DNA from: Casuarina equisetifolia
Lineage: Eukaryota; Streptophyta; Magnoliopsida; Fagales; Casuarinaceae
Direction of reading: 5' to 3'
DNA: 64,000 bases
NCBI GenBank assembly: GCA_028551475.1
Contig: CM052354.1
Location: 25,505,258-25,569,257 of the forward strand
Made by a program: the position numbers and the translations under genes. The number at the start of each line of letters is the position of its first letter. Position 1 is the first letter of the stretch. Under the pieces are notes generated by a model. That model had not been told where the DNA came from, did no database searches, and saw nothing but the letters and a program-made list of their open reading frames with translations. Below, one piece after another: positions 33,261 to 46,820 of the stretch.

Positions 33261-36200
33261 TTATTTATTTGTTTAGCTTTTTGAATGTCTTTATCTTCTA
33301 CTTCTCTGAGTACCAGTATTTTCTAGGCTGCCTACATTGCCTCTATGTTTGTGACTTAAGTCTTTTTGGTGACAAATTGACCTAAACCTAATTTGTCTTC
33401 GATTTTGTCTCAAAACCCTGGCTGGTTCTTGGGCCATAGAAATTGTTGCAATAGATCACTCTTTTTCTTTTGATACTTTATATATATTTGGTTAAGTAAC
33501 TAGCTACTGTTGCATCTTGAAGTCATCATTACCATTGGATTAAATAAAATTTAAAACTTATAGATGGATTTGATCTAGATATAGTTTGACTAGTGCAGAT
33601 GGCGGCCATCTTTGAAGGACTTACTAAAAGCTAAATAAAAGAATGAAAACTCATTACAGGAGGATTGGTTTTCTTGAGTGAATTGTTTGTGCATCACTTG
33701 TTCTTTAAACATTTACTCAATATAACTTAAAATTCATTGTGGAGTTTTGGTAGCTTTGGTTTCTTGAGTAAAACCATTGAATTTAGTAAAACATGAAAAT
33801 AGAGTTCTAAATATAATTATTTAATACTTGACCATTTTTCAAATAAATAAAGAGAACGCAAACGTAATTGTCAGGATGGTTTAGTTATTTTATGTTGCTT
33901 TTCACCAAATTAATAACTAATTTCATGGAAAAGAGAATCTGGAAGTAAAACTTCAAAATAATATCTTAACCGTCTTAAAATGAAAAAACAAAAGTAGTTT
34001 GTAAAAGAAAAAATGTTATTTATCAATTTGTATTTATCAAGTTACTTTACTAAAAGAAGAGAACATGTAGATAAATATTATATTATGAATAGATATAGAT
34101 CAAACATCAAATCTATCAATCACAAACACAAGAACCCAAATATTTTACATAGTTTAAAATAAAATCAATCCCTATGTTCATAATAGATAGCAAACCATCA
34201 GTATTTAGGAATTTTCATATATATAAGAGTCATCAAAGAGAGAAAATCCTCTTGGTAGCTCTCTTTTCTTTTAATCATTAAGACGACTCACCAAATAACA
34301 CCAAATATTTATAAGCAATGTGTGATAAACCCTAATTAGTAAGATTAAAATTTTTTCCTTAACCCTAATTTTGATGCCATACTTAACATGCTGCATTGAA
34401 TTAAATTTATGTACATCTCAGAAAGGAATGATCTAGTTCGCATGTTTGTTTGGGTGCTAAACAAAAACGTCTATTCTTAATGTTGTATAAGTTTCCCATG
34501 GTCCCCTCCTGATACAGCACGTATAGAAGAGGACCACCAATTCCATAGATCATACAAGAGGTACAATACCCATTAGCACGCCAAGCAGCCAAGCTAGAAT
34601 CACGGAAATAAGGCCTCCCATGCTCTTTGGTAACGCCCGCAGGCCTGGTTTTTTCCCATGCAAAAGTACGGCTCGCCCTATCCCTATCAATCAGTCCTTC
34701 CATTATGGTTTTCTTGCCACTGTTAGGACCACAAGTGCTGTAACCAAAGCCATTTCATTATGTGGCGCCTTTAAAGGGGCCACCTGCAGCAACAGCAATT
34801 GGGGTCGGGGTGTTCTTTAATGTTTCTTGGATCTAGTGACGCATTGTTGAGAGACAGACTGCTTCAAGTTCAGTCTTTTTTCGCTTGTTGTTTATGTCAT
34901 TTCCTTTTCATCCTCGTAAGGACTGCAGGTTCCAAGGCTTTTCTTCTCGTGTTGATTCTTTCATCGCCTGGTTATGCTGTGAAATGCAGTGCATTGAACC
35001 TTCGTTGCTCTCCTTACAAAGGGAACTGAATTACATCACCAGAAACTAGTTGGCTGTATTCCTTCAACAAAAAGAAAAGTTTCCAGGGTGTTATAGTTAA
35101 TGGTGCGTGCCGGCTATTTGGTAACTTGTGACCTTCATTGTAACGAAAGGGAAGGGAGTTTGATTCATTCATTCTCTTTAGCTGCTCTATGCAAAACCTA
35201 GTTCCTTGACCTGGATTCGTCCAACAGGTTGGCATGCGTAGCTGCATGCGCATCTTAGAGAGAAAGAGAGACAGAACAGAGAGAGAGCACTTCTTAAAGA
35301 GATATAGGTCCACCAAAAAGTGGCGCTACTCTAGCATGCACAAAGCCGTCGGAGATGGTCTCATCACTTGCTTGGGCTTGTATGGAGGATCACAATACCC
35401 TTACTTTATTTAGAAGTTTTAGAGCTTCAAAATCAAGTGTAGAGTTCTACTACGTTAGAATTTATTAAATGATAATAAAATATAAAAAAATGAAATGATC
35501 CAACATTAAACTAGTAAACTACTTCTTACTATGTCGAGATTAATTTGTCCAATCTTTTCTGCTTTTGGAATGTCACCGAAATTACCACCATCGTACACAT
35601 GGTAGGTTGAACTTGTCATCCTTCCTTACACTTGGTTTATTAGAGGTCCTACATAAATGGACCATAAAGAACAATCAGAATAATCATAGACTGAAACTTC
35701 TTGACAACCAAATGCATCTAGAAGTTGTAACCTATTTGCATTGTACTGAGGTTGTCTGAAGTTATCCTAACACAAAGTTTTGTGTACATTTCACCTCTTT
35801 GTCTTGGGCCTAACCTCGCTTGGGCAAAAGTAGAAAAACCCTAATACTGTTTTTGTGTGAGACCAACCAGCATAAAATAAACTAAAATAAAAAGAGCCAA
35901 CTAATAGCTCCAATCCCATATTGATTAATTATCATGGAAATTTTAGGCGATTAGCTAATTTATTTTTTTAGCAGTGAGGAAAAGGAGAAGCTAATTGTTA
36001 ATTTGCTAGTAGTCTAATGGAGCAATTAGCAGTCGGAGGCATCCTTTGCCTGTGAAGTGTTAGGTTCAATACCTATTTCCCGGACTCCTTTGCCTAACTT
36101 TAAAAAGATGGTATTAGCTAATTGAGGAATAGAAATCCTAACGTTTTAGGAACAGTGGTATAACACAAAAACTCTCTTGAGATAATGGAGACACTGCCAG

Positions 36201-38933
36201 TGTATAAAGCTCTTAAAGGTCTTGAAGGCCTATGACCTACCATCAACCAAATTTATACCTATCCTTGATGTTTGTACATCTCGATAAATATGGTATTGAC
36301 GCTAAGAACAAAGCAAGAACTGAACCGTCCAGAAGGAGCTGAGTCCGTTATGAATGAGGGCTAGAGAAGATTGCAATGATCTCGCCAAATGGTTCCCACA
36401 ATGTATTACAATCTGCTAGGAAACAGACCTCGAGAACTCATTCGTCCAAAATTAGAAGATTTCAACTCACATGGAACTGAAATGACATAGGGAAACGCCT
36501 AAGCTCTTTGCGCTTAGGAAAAATTTAAGCACCGAAAGGTATTGTACCTATGTACCATCAGTGTCAAGACAAAATACTATAGACAGCTTTTGAAGAATTC
36601 AATAGCTTGTTGGTCACTGCGCAGATTATTTAACCAGTATCTGACATTTCTTTTTGGCAAAAAAGGGTGGAAGGGAACGGAAGACACAAGTTTGGAGTTT
36701 TTTCTTTTGCAGGTACCTAGTAATACCCATCACTATGTACCAGTTAAAAAGGAGGTAGATAGGGATCTCTTTCATGGTCCTGACATATACAAGAAGCACT
36801 AATTACGATTATTAAAAAGGTTTATTACTTAAGACATTGAGTTATTTAATGGTAGCTTGCTTCGATGGTACAGTAGGATTGATCAGACTTGTCCTGCGTC
36901 TTAGCCTTTCTCCAACACATGCTTCTCCTAGTCTGAGATATATGAAATTTCAGATAATGATGACCCTTGATTTTTGTTATTCTCCTGCACCTATGTATGT
37001 GATCGTCAAAATATAAATCCCTTTCTTTATCTCCACATTTTGCATCATTTGATCTCTCAAGCCCTTTTCGACATTATTCATTTCATCCAAATTCTGGGTT
37101 AAGGTGTGACTTAATCATGGTGGTAAGCGAGAACGAAAAGCTTCAAGCTCTTGATAGGAGTGGAGAGACATTGGGAAAGTTGAACCTAAGAACAGAAGAT
37201 GAGGGAAAAGCTTCAAAAGATGATTATAAGCACGGCGGCACCAATGATCCGTGTATACTTTTACAGATTCAGATTCAGATGACATTGTCCAGACAATGAT
37301 CTCAAAAAAGATCACATTAAAGAAGATGATTCAGACCTGCTCCTGCATATCAACTCGATTAACAATTATTGTGACACAAGCAGCATAGCTACGTTAAAGA
37401 GCACCCTACATTTCTCTGCCTGTCTCTGCGTACTGCCCTCAGCGCTTATGAATTTATTTGTATTCCAAACCCGATAGCCAGTTCGAGAAATACATAGTAA
37501 CATGGTTGTAAAATAACTTTTTCCTTTTTCGAGATGGCATGCAGACATCCCCTAACAATACCAATGCCAATAAAGCTCGTCAATCCATCACAGATCGATG
37601 AACAGTAACATTCTCTCTTTCATTAAGCCCTTTTGGTTTATCTTCTCACTCTCAGGTCAAGCCTTACATACCACTCCGATTATTTTGGCATTGGCAATCC
37701 CACCAACTTTTGTCAACTCACTTTTACATTGATTTATCTTTTCACTCATGACATATGCTGTTGTATCAATCTGTTTTTAAGTAGATAATGAGCCAAAATG
37801 TTAGTCACATTTAGATAATATGCCCCATTTAGTAACAAAAACAGGCTTTTTTGTAACCAAGTATATTGCAGTGTAGAGTCCGCCAATCACATGATACCAG
37901 TATGCTACCTTTAATATTTATCCTGGCTAGTACATGCATTGCTTAAATCTACACAATACCCCAAAACACTAGTCATATTCAGAACACCTACTGTGACTTA
38001 CATAATCTAATTTGATATTTGGTGCTGGATTCAATACACGGCTATGCAACATTTCCATGATTCAATTTGGGTATGAGTATGAGAATAAATCTTATATCAG
38101 GTGTAAATTAGGTTGAAGGAGACTATCCAAGTGACCGTTGAAAGTATTAACACTGGCTAATCTTTTTTAGAGAATTATCTAGACATTATTGGCGCATCCT
38201 TAAATCACTATAATAATTTCAAGATTGATGTACACCATCCAAAATTTGCCTCCATCGGCTTAACCTACAATTTGTTTTGCATCTTGGCTGTCAACATTTT
38301 GACACCGATAACTAAGTGAATTACCTCTTTAGTTTTTCCTTCTCTTTTTCTTGTTATCTCCTAATTAAACATCTATATTAGAGCTTGAGTACATTTGACC
38401 ACCTCAAATACTTGAAGTACAAATGTTGGTTCTAGATGTTCCAGTCTGGAGCAAACTCCACGAAGTTATAGTCTCTCCTAAAAAGTTACTTCATAAGGCG
38501 CGTTGGAGTTGACAGCCCGTGTGATGGTGAAGAAATGTACAAGTTATGAATTCAACGATGTCAAAAGAATAATAGTCGGAATATATTTGCTTTGTCAACT
38601 TCGTTTGGCCTTAATTATGCATTCATGATCTCAGATTCTTAGTATACAAAACTGTAAGCGCTCAAACACAAGAATGCAGTATTGTATAGCATTGTCATCC
38701 TTACAAACTTGCATGTATTCACATCACTGTTTTAGGGAAATCTAGTAAAATGCAGGAAATAAAAGAACTTTTTAAGCGCTTACTTGTACTGGGATACTCG
38801 AGGAGCTACAGGAAACATCCTTTCGCAAGTCAATCTTCTTCTACCAATTTTTGAACATGTCCATGATAAGGCATCGAAGTGAAATCAGCAAGGTAAAGAC
38901 CAACATAACAAGAGGAGTCCACCTTTAGGAGCT
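33261..38933. other. Gene-poor interval between tRNA and TCP genes
   Basis: 33,400-34,400 is AT-rich and featureless apart from CCCTAA-type words (34,330-34,370). Open frames at 34,407-34,703 (-), 36,542-36,802 (+) and 37,117-37,299 (+) have no recognisable family. The last has Lys/Asp/Glu-rich composition and continues in another frame to about 37,520, so a decayed small gene is possible but unsupported. At about 36,023-36,086 a B-box-like GGTTCAATACC follows a weak A-box-like word. 37,560-38,930 holds the 3' flank of the TCP gene and nothing else I can name. Confidence 0.4.
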
Positions 38934-40019
38934 TCAAGGACTACTGTCATCCATTTTACTTTCGTCGTCCTGCAGTGATTGAGGAATATGGGACCTATCA
39001 TTTGTTGGGAAAGATTTCGAGGACGAACTAGCTGAATGAAAAGATGAAGCAAGAGGATGAGGCAGGACATGTTGTGAACTTGAGCTCAACAATTGAAAAT
39101 GGCTTAATTGTCTTGGATCACTCTCTATTGGTGTGGCGATGTAAGGATATGGAGTGTAAAGTGCCGGCGTTGTTGAAGGTGGACAGAAAAATAATTGAGG
39201 ACCAGATGGCAGTGATAATGAAGAGGGAATTGGTACGGCATTGCTTATATGGGGATCTAACTGGGATGGAAACATCCCATGGCTTCCGAACTGAGATAGA
39301 GACAAACTAGAACCCTCAGACTGAAGGTAGGAGTTGTATGCCATGGCATTGTTTAGCAAGCCAGGCAAGGGAGAATGATTGGTTATAGGGAAGAAGTTTT
39401 GAGCTGAAATCTGTCCATTATAACCAGGAATTCCATCTTCAATTTGGTCTTCATTTGTTTTAATCCACTTTCCTTTATCAGCAGAACCTCTTTCATCCTC
39501 CTTGCTTCTTGCTCTAAATTCAGCATCTATATCCAAATACTTGGTCTTCGCCATCGCTGTTTGATCTTCCCCATCTTTTACCACTGTATGATTTGCATCA
39601 AATAACGGGTTGAAAGAAAACTGAGAGGTGTTAGATTCATGAGAAAGAAGCTGTTGATGAAATTGGCCAAGCCCCTGAGGAACTTGTAGCGGTGGAAGCT
39701 TATCAATGTCATGTTTAGTGACATCAAGCAACCAGTCTACCACCTTGCTTGGCTGACTAAGCCCCAGCCTTTCTTGAAGATCGTACAACTGAATTGCTGT
39801 CGGCACTGAAAGCCTTATCCTTCTGTCCCTCAATCCCCTTATGGTGCAAACCTTGCTATGTCTATCTTTTCCTCCAAAAGAACGTGAAACACGTACAATC
39901 CTTGGGTTTCTGAATCCAGACCATTGCCTCGAACTTGAAGCTGTCTTGGAGAACCTTTCGTCATTGTTCTCTCCCTCTTCCTTGTCTTGAATATCTTTAT
40001 CTCTTGAATTGGAGATCAT
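38934..40019 (-). CDS. CIN-type class II TCP transcription factor (TCP5/13/17-like)
   Basis: Nuclear DNA-binding protein of the plant TCP family. CIN-type members limit cell proliferation in leaf margins and petals. Single coding exon of 361 residues, ATG at 40,019. The TCP domain covers about residues 50-108: a basic region [20 protein letters not shown], helix I around [16 protein letters not shown], a short loop LSQPS and helix [10 protein letters not shown]. The longer basic region and helix sequence are class II. Absence of an R domain and the short N-terminus fit the TCP5/13/17 group better than the miR319-regulated TCP2/3/4/10/24 group. The rest is Ser/Pro/Gln-rich and disordered, with an acidic C-terminus ([11 protein letters not shown]). 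An intron in the 5' leader is possible (donor-like GGTAAGCT read on the minus strand near 40,475) but not proven. Confidence 0.93.
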   Translation of the reverse strand: MISNSRDKDIQDKEEGENNDERFSKTASSSRQWSGFRNPRIVRVSRSFGGKDRHSKVCTIRGLRDRRIRLSVPTAIQLYDLQERLGLSQPSKVVDWLLDVTKHDIDKLPPLQVPQGLGQFHQQLLSHESNTSQFSFNPLFDANHTVVKDGEDQTAMAKTKYLDIDAEFRARSKEDERGSADKGKWIKTNEDQIEDGIPGYNGQISAQNFFPITNHSPLPGLLNNAMAYNSYLQSEGSSLSLSQFGSHGMFPSQLDPHISNAVPIPSSLSLPSGPQLFFCPPSTTPALYTPYPYIATPIESDPRQLSHFQLLSSSSQHVLPHPLASSFHSASSSSKSFPTNDRSHIPQSLQDDESKMDDSSP

Positions 40020-41000
40020 CTTACTTCACTCATCATTGACTTGCAAGGACCGACTGAACCTGTCATGGAATTCAACCTTTCAGTATAAAGATTCCTCTTT
40101 ATTAGTACAACTTGGACCATTTCATCTGTTCCTTAGCGGCAAAATCTTTCATCATAATAATTGAAAAGAAAAAAACCCTCAATTTTGAACCCTATATCAA
40201 ATACTTTCAACCCAAAGATCATTCTGCAGAGACTTTCATACCTAGAAGATAATTCTCTGCTTTCAATTATCTAAAAATTGTGCCAGTGCCTGAGTACATC
40301 TGAAAAACTACTCTTTCAGCTCTGAACATAAAATATAGAAACAAAAAGAAAGCAAATACTTAGATCTTTTGAAACAAGTTTCTTCTGCAACCAAAAGAGG
40401 AAGAAGTTTAGCATTGAATTGACTGTTGCAAAACACTTTCGAGAGTTTGAATATGGAAGAAGAGAGCAGATAGCTTACCCAACAAAAAAAAAAGGAAAAA
40501 GAAAAGAAACAAAGAAAGAAAGCAACTAGGGCAAATGGAAAGCGATACTGTTCAAGAAGTATATAACACATGAAGATCTAATCCAAAGGAAGATAAACAA
40601 GAACAAGGATGGAAACCAGAAACAAACTTGAGATGAAAGTACATGGTACGACGAGAAGCATCATAAGATATAGGATCTTACGCATCTCCCCCTAATAAAC
40701 CTGGGAAGTGGGATCCAAAGAAGAACTTACATCAGGCAGACAATCTTCGTAACTTTCAGCTAATCCTTCTGGGTTTTGGCCATCCAGCACAGATGAGGAG
40801 GAGGATAGTACAGTGCCATAGAAGTCCTTAAGTACGATCTTCACTGTAAGTGAGGAGGGTAAAAGGCATAGAGTTCCGAAAAATTTATTTACCGAAGGAA
40901 TAATAACTTTTGGAAATTAGTATTTTTGGTGAAGGAAAAGATGCTGGTATTTAACCTCTCCATGTTGCATGGGAATGGAAAAAAGAAAAAGGAATGGTGT
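40020..41000 (-). promoter_or_regulatory. 5' leader and promoter region of the TCP gene
   Basis: Non-coding sequence upstream (minus direction) of the TCP start. It contains a pyrimidine-rich stretch on the minus strand (40,480-40,530) next to a possible leader-intron donor. No clear TATA box was located. Confidence 0.35.
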
Positions 41001-44000
41001 GCTGATAACCATGTGGCGACACCTTACACTTACACGTCAACCGGACTACCAAGTAGTAACTTTATCAATACCTTTATACCACATACTGAACAATCAAATG
41101 CTTAACACAAAACCAGGGTTGGTTTCCTTGGTAGTTTATCTTTTGCTTAGTAGATCGTACAAGGCAGAAAATTTAACTCCAAGGGGGACCATCCGAAGCA
41201 CAATAAGAAGAGGGTTAAACTTTACAGCCAGGTACAAGTTAGCTTTTATCAGTGCATTATAGCACGGACTGAAGAATGCATGCCAGGTTATAAGAGATAA
41301 AAATGGAGGGACACACAAACAAACACGCAATCTCAAACCCACATGTTAGAGAATGTTTCCTTCACTTGGAGAGTGTCGTTCCAAATATATCACCAAGTGT
41401 GATTATCCATCACTTCTACACAAAATAAACCCAGATCAAAAAGAAAGGGAAAATAAAAGGTTTTCATCAAACTTAAGAAGATCAAAGAAGTGTATGGAAT
41501 TTACTTAGATAAAACCGACATAGTCATGCGACTTCCAAAGTTTTGGTGCATTCTGGCAATTGGGGTTTGATAGAGATGGGTAGATACCTTACGGATGAGG
41601 GACCAACATAGGTTCTTTAAGGCATCCACTAAGAACAAAAAGGGGACCACCCGTGTAGAGTAGTAAGATTTGCTCGGTACAAGTTGGACTTTATTATACA
41701 CGTTCAGAGCCGACTCAGAAGGTGTATGGTTCTCGTTATGTCTGACTGACTAGAGACGATGCTGTTTTGCTTTGTTTCACGATCTTATTGCATTGCTTCC
41801 ATTACTATCACATCAATCAGTGGATCTTGGGTTGGAGCCATTACAGGATGTGAAAGCCCTGTCATCAGCATGAACTCGGACAGCAACTGTGGCAACGAAG
41901 GTTCTAAGAGATATGAAGGCCTTGTCATCAACTTAGTCCCTGTAAGATGACTTTTTCCGGCGTTAACTAAGACGAGATGTTTGCTAACTTCGAATTTGGA
42001 GCGTTCCTCGTTGGTAAATTATAACCTTTTTAGTTTAAAGCATGGAGAAAACGTTAAATGCTTTAACGTGTTGACTCATAAAGAAAGCTACGTGAGAGCA
42101 GTTTTTCTCACAAGCCCCCAGTCTAGAAAATAGGAATCGTCATGAAAATAATGGAGGTTTAATAGACTGTCGCTCCAATTCCACCAGTCAAAAGCTGAAC
42201 CCTACTTTTTATCGCTGTTGTGTTGAAACAAGGAACCCTAAGTGCTTCAACCTATAAACACCATATCTGCAAAACCAATTTGCAAAAAGGCTTCTTACAA
42301 ACGCCCTTAAAATAGTAAAGAACTGCAAAACGAATTCTTTCCACGAGGTTTCTTCTTAAAAGCACTTTGGATCCAAGTCTTTTATAGAACTGAGTGCAGT
42401 ACCCTCCTTGCGCAAGCCGTAAAAGGGTTTTTATGGATATTTGCCACCGTCTTAGGTTTGCAGTTCTGTATCTCGTGGACATCTTCTAGTTATCTCAATT
42501 TCTCCGTTCCCAATTCTGGCAGAAAAAGTGGCGGGTCTTCCGAGAAGGGTTAATGTTCTGGCTTCTTTTCACCAAAGACAATGGTCCCTGATACAAGAAA
42601 ACATGTTTCCTTCTTCAGAAACGGATTAAATTCAGACTGAGAGTTTGAAGCATTGTTCCTCAAATGGAAATGGAGAATATCTTCTGCCAATTCTCTTAGG
42701 ATAGTATCTATTTAAAATTAGACGTGGATATCTGTCTGCTTGAAAGCGGGCTTGATATTGAAACTACATCTGCTATATTCTGAGAATTATTGATCGCCTG
42801 CAGACCAGAAGGCTTAGCCAGATAAAGCATCAGGAACTGAGAATCGAATTCGTGCTAAAACATTGTCAGATGAACAAGGTTTTGATTTGAACCAAAATTC
42901 CTCTCTTTTCTTATGAAAACATGCACAAGTTCAGTAAACAAAGAATGGAATGAAACGTGAGCTCCAAAACCCCAATTCTTCATGATCATCACCCTATGAT
43001 GATTGAGTTGAGGATCAGTGTCAAAAAGCACCTAAATCGTTTGGGAGCAAGTGTTATCTGGGATTGATTGAACTTAAATTCAATACCGAAGTGTGAGTTT
43101 GGATACATACAAAAAAAAATGTTGAGGACCAGCACACTCTGATTGCTGCTGTACATATGATCGTTTCGTCACAGCATTAACATATAATTTGGTCTGTACA
43201 ATACCCAGTGTGATTTATGCTGGATGCAGTTGAGAGACTTGTTACAGCACCTAAGTTGTCAGTTGGTGAAACTACTTCAAAGCAATTATTTTGATATGTA
43301 CGATCAGTGTTACACCGAAAATGCTAATGTGACATCAAAGACCACAAAGATACGAGGACTTCAGTTTCCATGGACCCAAGAGAATTATGTCCTTGAAGGA
43401 AACCTCCTTGTCCACTTACAATGTTTTACTTGGTGTCCGCTTACAATGTTATACGTTGTGTCAAGAAATCTGAGACATTAAACTCATAATCTTAGTTGAG
43501 TTTGTACAGGACAACCAAATTGTAAAAATTGGATGATATCGAAGAGTATTAAATAGCAGAACATATTTATAGTGGATTCTTCCTACACAGTCTTACTTTG
43601 CTCTTTCTCTGGGTTTTACATCTTTATCACTTTTTTCATTTGGCTTCAAACTAGCAAGCTTGTAATGAGTAATGACTTTCTAGCTTATTTGACATATTAA
43701 TATACTTTAGTCTATCTAGTATGATAACTGACAACTTTTGCACATATCCAAATGCATAAAAATAATAACAATAATCATAATTTTACGATGTAGTTCTTTT
43801 GTGTTAAATTATCTTGACTTAAGAGGTAGATAAAGTGGGCATCGGAAATAAATATACTCTAAACTTTTTTTCTCAATTCATGAGTTCATATCCAATATTT
43901 GCCTATCAAATTCCACCTATAGAGCTGACATAATATTTATCAGATGTATATATATATATAAGTATTATGATATTTTACTGATCAAGAAAAACTTATCTAA

Positions 44001-44600
44001 AAGGATGATAGGCATATAGTTTCCCATATCGACGCCATGACTGCATACAAACAGCCAATAAAAAACCCAAAATCAATACAAGTAAAGAACATCACTAGAT
44101 CTCACTCTCAGACGGACTTAAAGTCTTGTGAAGCCTAAACGAAACTCTATAGACGATATGACTATAATACATCAGAAATTTCGCACAACAGCTAACTTTT
44201 TAGGGGAGCTTGCTAGCTTAGGTCTACGGTTCAAATTTTGTAGTCTTTCCTTGTGATGTCTTTTGTGTACGTGCTTTTACTTAGTGTCGCTAACAAATTG
44301 CTTTGCTTTTCGTTGATGGCTAGTTGTTCTGTCTCTGGTTGGGGCGTTTAGCAGGCAATTAACTTACTTTTCCTTTGTTCCGTTACACTTTTGGTTTTAT
44401 TCTAAGAAAGCGTACTCGTGAAAGAAAAAAAGACCAAAAAAGGAAGAACAACAAGAAATACAGAAGACAGTACGAAGAAAAGGGTTTGTTTTAATGACAT
44501 TTCACTAGATTATATGTGGATTTACTGGTCGGGCTCTTCCTTGAAAATGGGGGTGAAAGTACAAAAGAAAAAAGGACAGCAGAGGATTATAAGAGACTAC
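41001..44600. other. Intergenic region without a supported gene
   Basis: Several open frames of 60-100 codons (41,759-41,950; 42,252-42,482; 43,224-43,481) lack family resemblance, splice context or strong codon bias. A TA run lies at 43,949-43,960. Nothing else resolved. Confidence 0.35.
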
Positions 44601-45856
44601 ACACCTCAGGAAAAGTGAAAACATAAACATAAAAATAAAAATAAAAATAAAAATAAAAAAGGTTACAGAAATTGATGGCTATGTTGTTTCACGACCTTTA
44701 ACTAAAGTAGTTCTAATGTAAATCAAGTAACCACACCAACAGCCAAAGGTAGCCTGATGATTTTGCTAGACTTTCTTCCTGGAGTGCGAGTAAAAGCATG
44801 GCTTTTGTGGTCTGAGGCTTTTTCGGGGAGGATTAGTGAAATGAAATTAATCAAGGAAAGGTTCCACGAAATTAACTTGAATGCAGATATCATTGTCCGG
44901 ATCTAGAGAGAGAGAGAGCATCGATGGTATGGAACGGACATGGTTAGAAGGGACAACGATATGATAACGTGAAGAAGTTAATTCGAGGGTTGCTGAGACA
45001 AAAAGCATCTAATTAAGAGTTTTGTTCTTTTTCCTTCTGTTTGTTGTTTGGCTTTCCTACTCATTCGGTTGCTGCAGCATGCCGTCAAAGCGACAGTGCC
45101 AACCCTAGGAGAAAGAAAGCAAAATGATGAAGGCTAACGTGGTCAAAGCAATGCTGTGAGGATGATAGGCAAGCCACGACAGAAGCCTTGTTTTTTTTAC
45201 CCTCTGCTGCTACGGCAGAAACTTGATTCTAGTTAAAGATAACTGCCCCACCTTGTGACTCTGCGTCTCTATTGCTTGCTCTCTCTGTCACCTTCTGTCT
45301 CCCTGGCACTCTCAGACACAAGAGACCTTGATTGCAGATAAAGCAAATTCAAAAAGATCTGACCCCATTATTCGGAGTAAACTGGTGGCAGTTTTGAGGC
45401 AAAAAGCAAAACCATTAGAAGGCGTGGTCCTGCTCTATCGAGGTGCCAAAGAAGTGGATATTGATTAAGCAATGACGTCCTGCTGAACCCACAAACACAG
45501 AGAGAGAGGAAAAACCTTCTCTATTTCAGTATTATGCTACAGCAGTGTCTGACATTAACAGATTTGCAAATCACAAATGTCCCTTAAGATTTGAATTAAA
45601 TGCAGATAAATGCAAGAAGGTGTTGGGTCAAAAGCCTTGCATTACATTAATTGGCACACAAATCAAGCAATAAAGCCACACAAGATACATCTAGAGTAAT
45701 TCGGACAAATTTGTCCAATCTCGTAAATTATTGGCTCCTTATCCTAATTTATGAAGAAAATTATTGAGAATATAAATATTATCTTCCACTTTTTTTCCAT
45801 TAGGATCTTGGCTATTTGTAAAATTCTTCCAATAACTTTCATGTTGACTTTTTCTA

Positions 45857-45959
45857 CAATTTAGGGACTTTACAAATCTTTAGCACCATCCCCTCACACA
45901 TATGGTTTGCTATGCAATTGAGGGACTTTGCAAATCTCTAGCACCATCCCTTCATGCAT
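45857..45959 (+). repeat. Two-copy imperfect tandem repeat, 58-bp period
   Basis: Unit 1 at 45,857-45,901 and unit 2 at 45,915-45,959 share AGGGACTTT, CAAATCT and AGCACCATCCC in order, with about 8 differences in 45 bases. Function unknown. Confidence 0.8.
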
Positions 45960-46789
45960 TAAATTATCAAGTCATGCTAAGTCATTGAGGCTTCTGAGCC
46001 TCCAAGTCAATTCTATGTTGCTTATCTTTTTAAGGAACACAAAACTCTAAAAATAAACTTAAGTAAAAGGTTAAAATATTGCCCTTATCACCTATTCTAA
46101 TTCCAAATACATTAAGGGGATGAACAAGACATTATTGCCCCCACTGTTATGACAAATTACAATAGAAGGAAGCTGGGCATGCTTCTTAAGTTAGGTATAT
46201 TCAACACGTTCTTATAGAGCCAAACCTCGAGGGTGGATGGATATGTCTTCTTCTAGAAAAAAGAGTAATGTTCAAAATAATTTTTGGAGCAGCAAAATCT
46301 ATTCAATTTTCTAGTCCACCAAACCAATCTTTATATTGCAGAAAACAACATTGAACGTGAAAGTTCCGTTGTTAAGATGAAATTACAATATTCATCAAAC
46401 TATGAGACTCAAATAATCATAGGACTATTGAAGAAAATCATAGGACTTAAGTATAAGAATTAACGAGTGTGGATGACTCGCTTTCCTATGTGAGTCTAGT
46501 TGAATTCCCATGATTCTTTTTTTTTTTTCATTTATTGATATCTGAAATCTAAATTCTCAACATGCTTCAGTGAATATGTTGATCTCCTCTATGGTTTGTG
46601 TGATTAGTATGTTATTGAAGTATTTAAAAACTTTGTAAATATTTTCTCTTAAACTTACAGGAATTTCTGACATAAAATAATGGTTCTCTTCTAGAAAAAA
46701 AAATGTTTTCTCTATTATTTTTTTATTTTTTTCATTCTATATTAGAGTAGTTGTGCAATGCTTGTGGGATAGGAACCGATTTGCATTTG

Positions 46790-46790
<1 letters not shown>

Positions 46791-46818
<28 letters not shown>
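46791..46818 (+). repeat. AAAAC pentanucleotide microsatellite
   Basis: Five to six AAAAC units in a row. Confidence 0.9.

Positions 46819-46820
<2 letters not shown>

Noticed and set aside
34407-34703. 98-codon minus-strand frame
   Set aside because: Some protein-like words but no family match, no supporting exon structure, and surrounding sequence is repeat-like.
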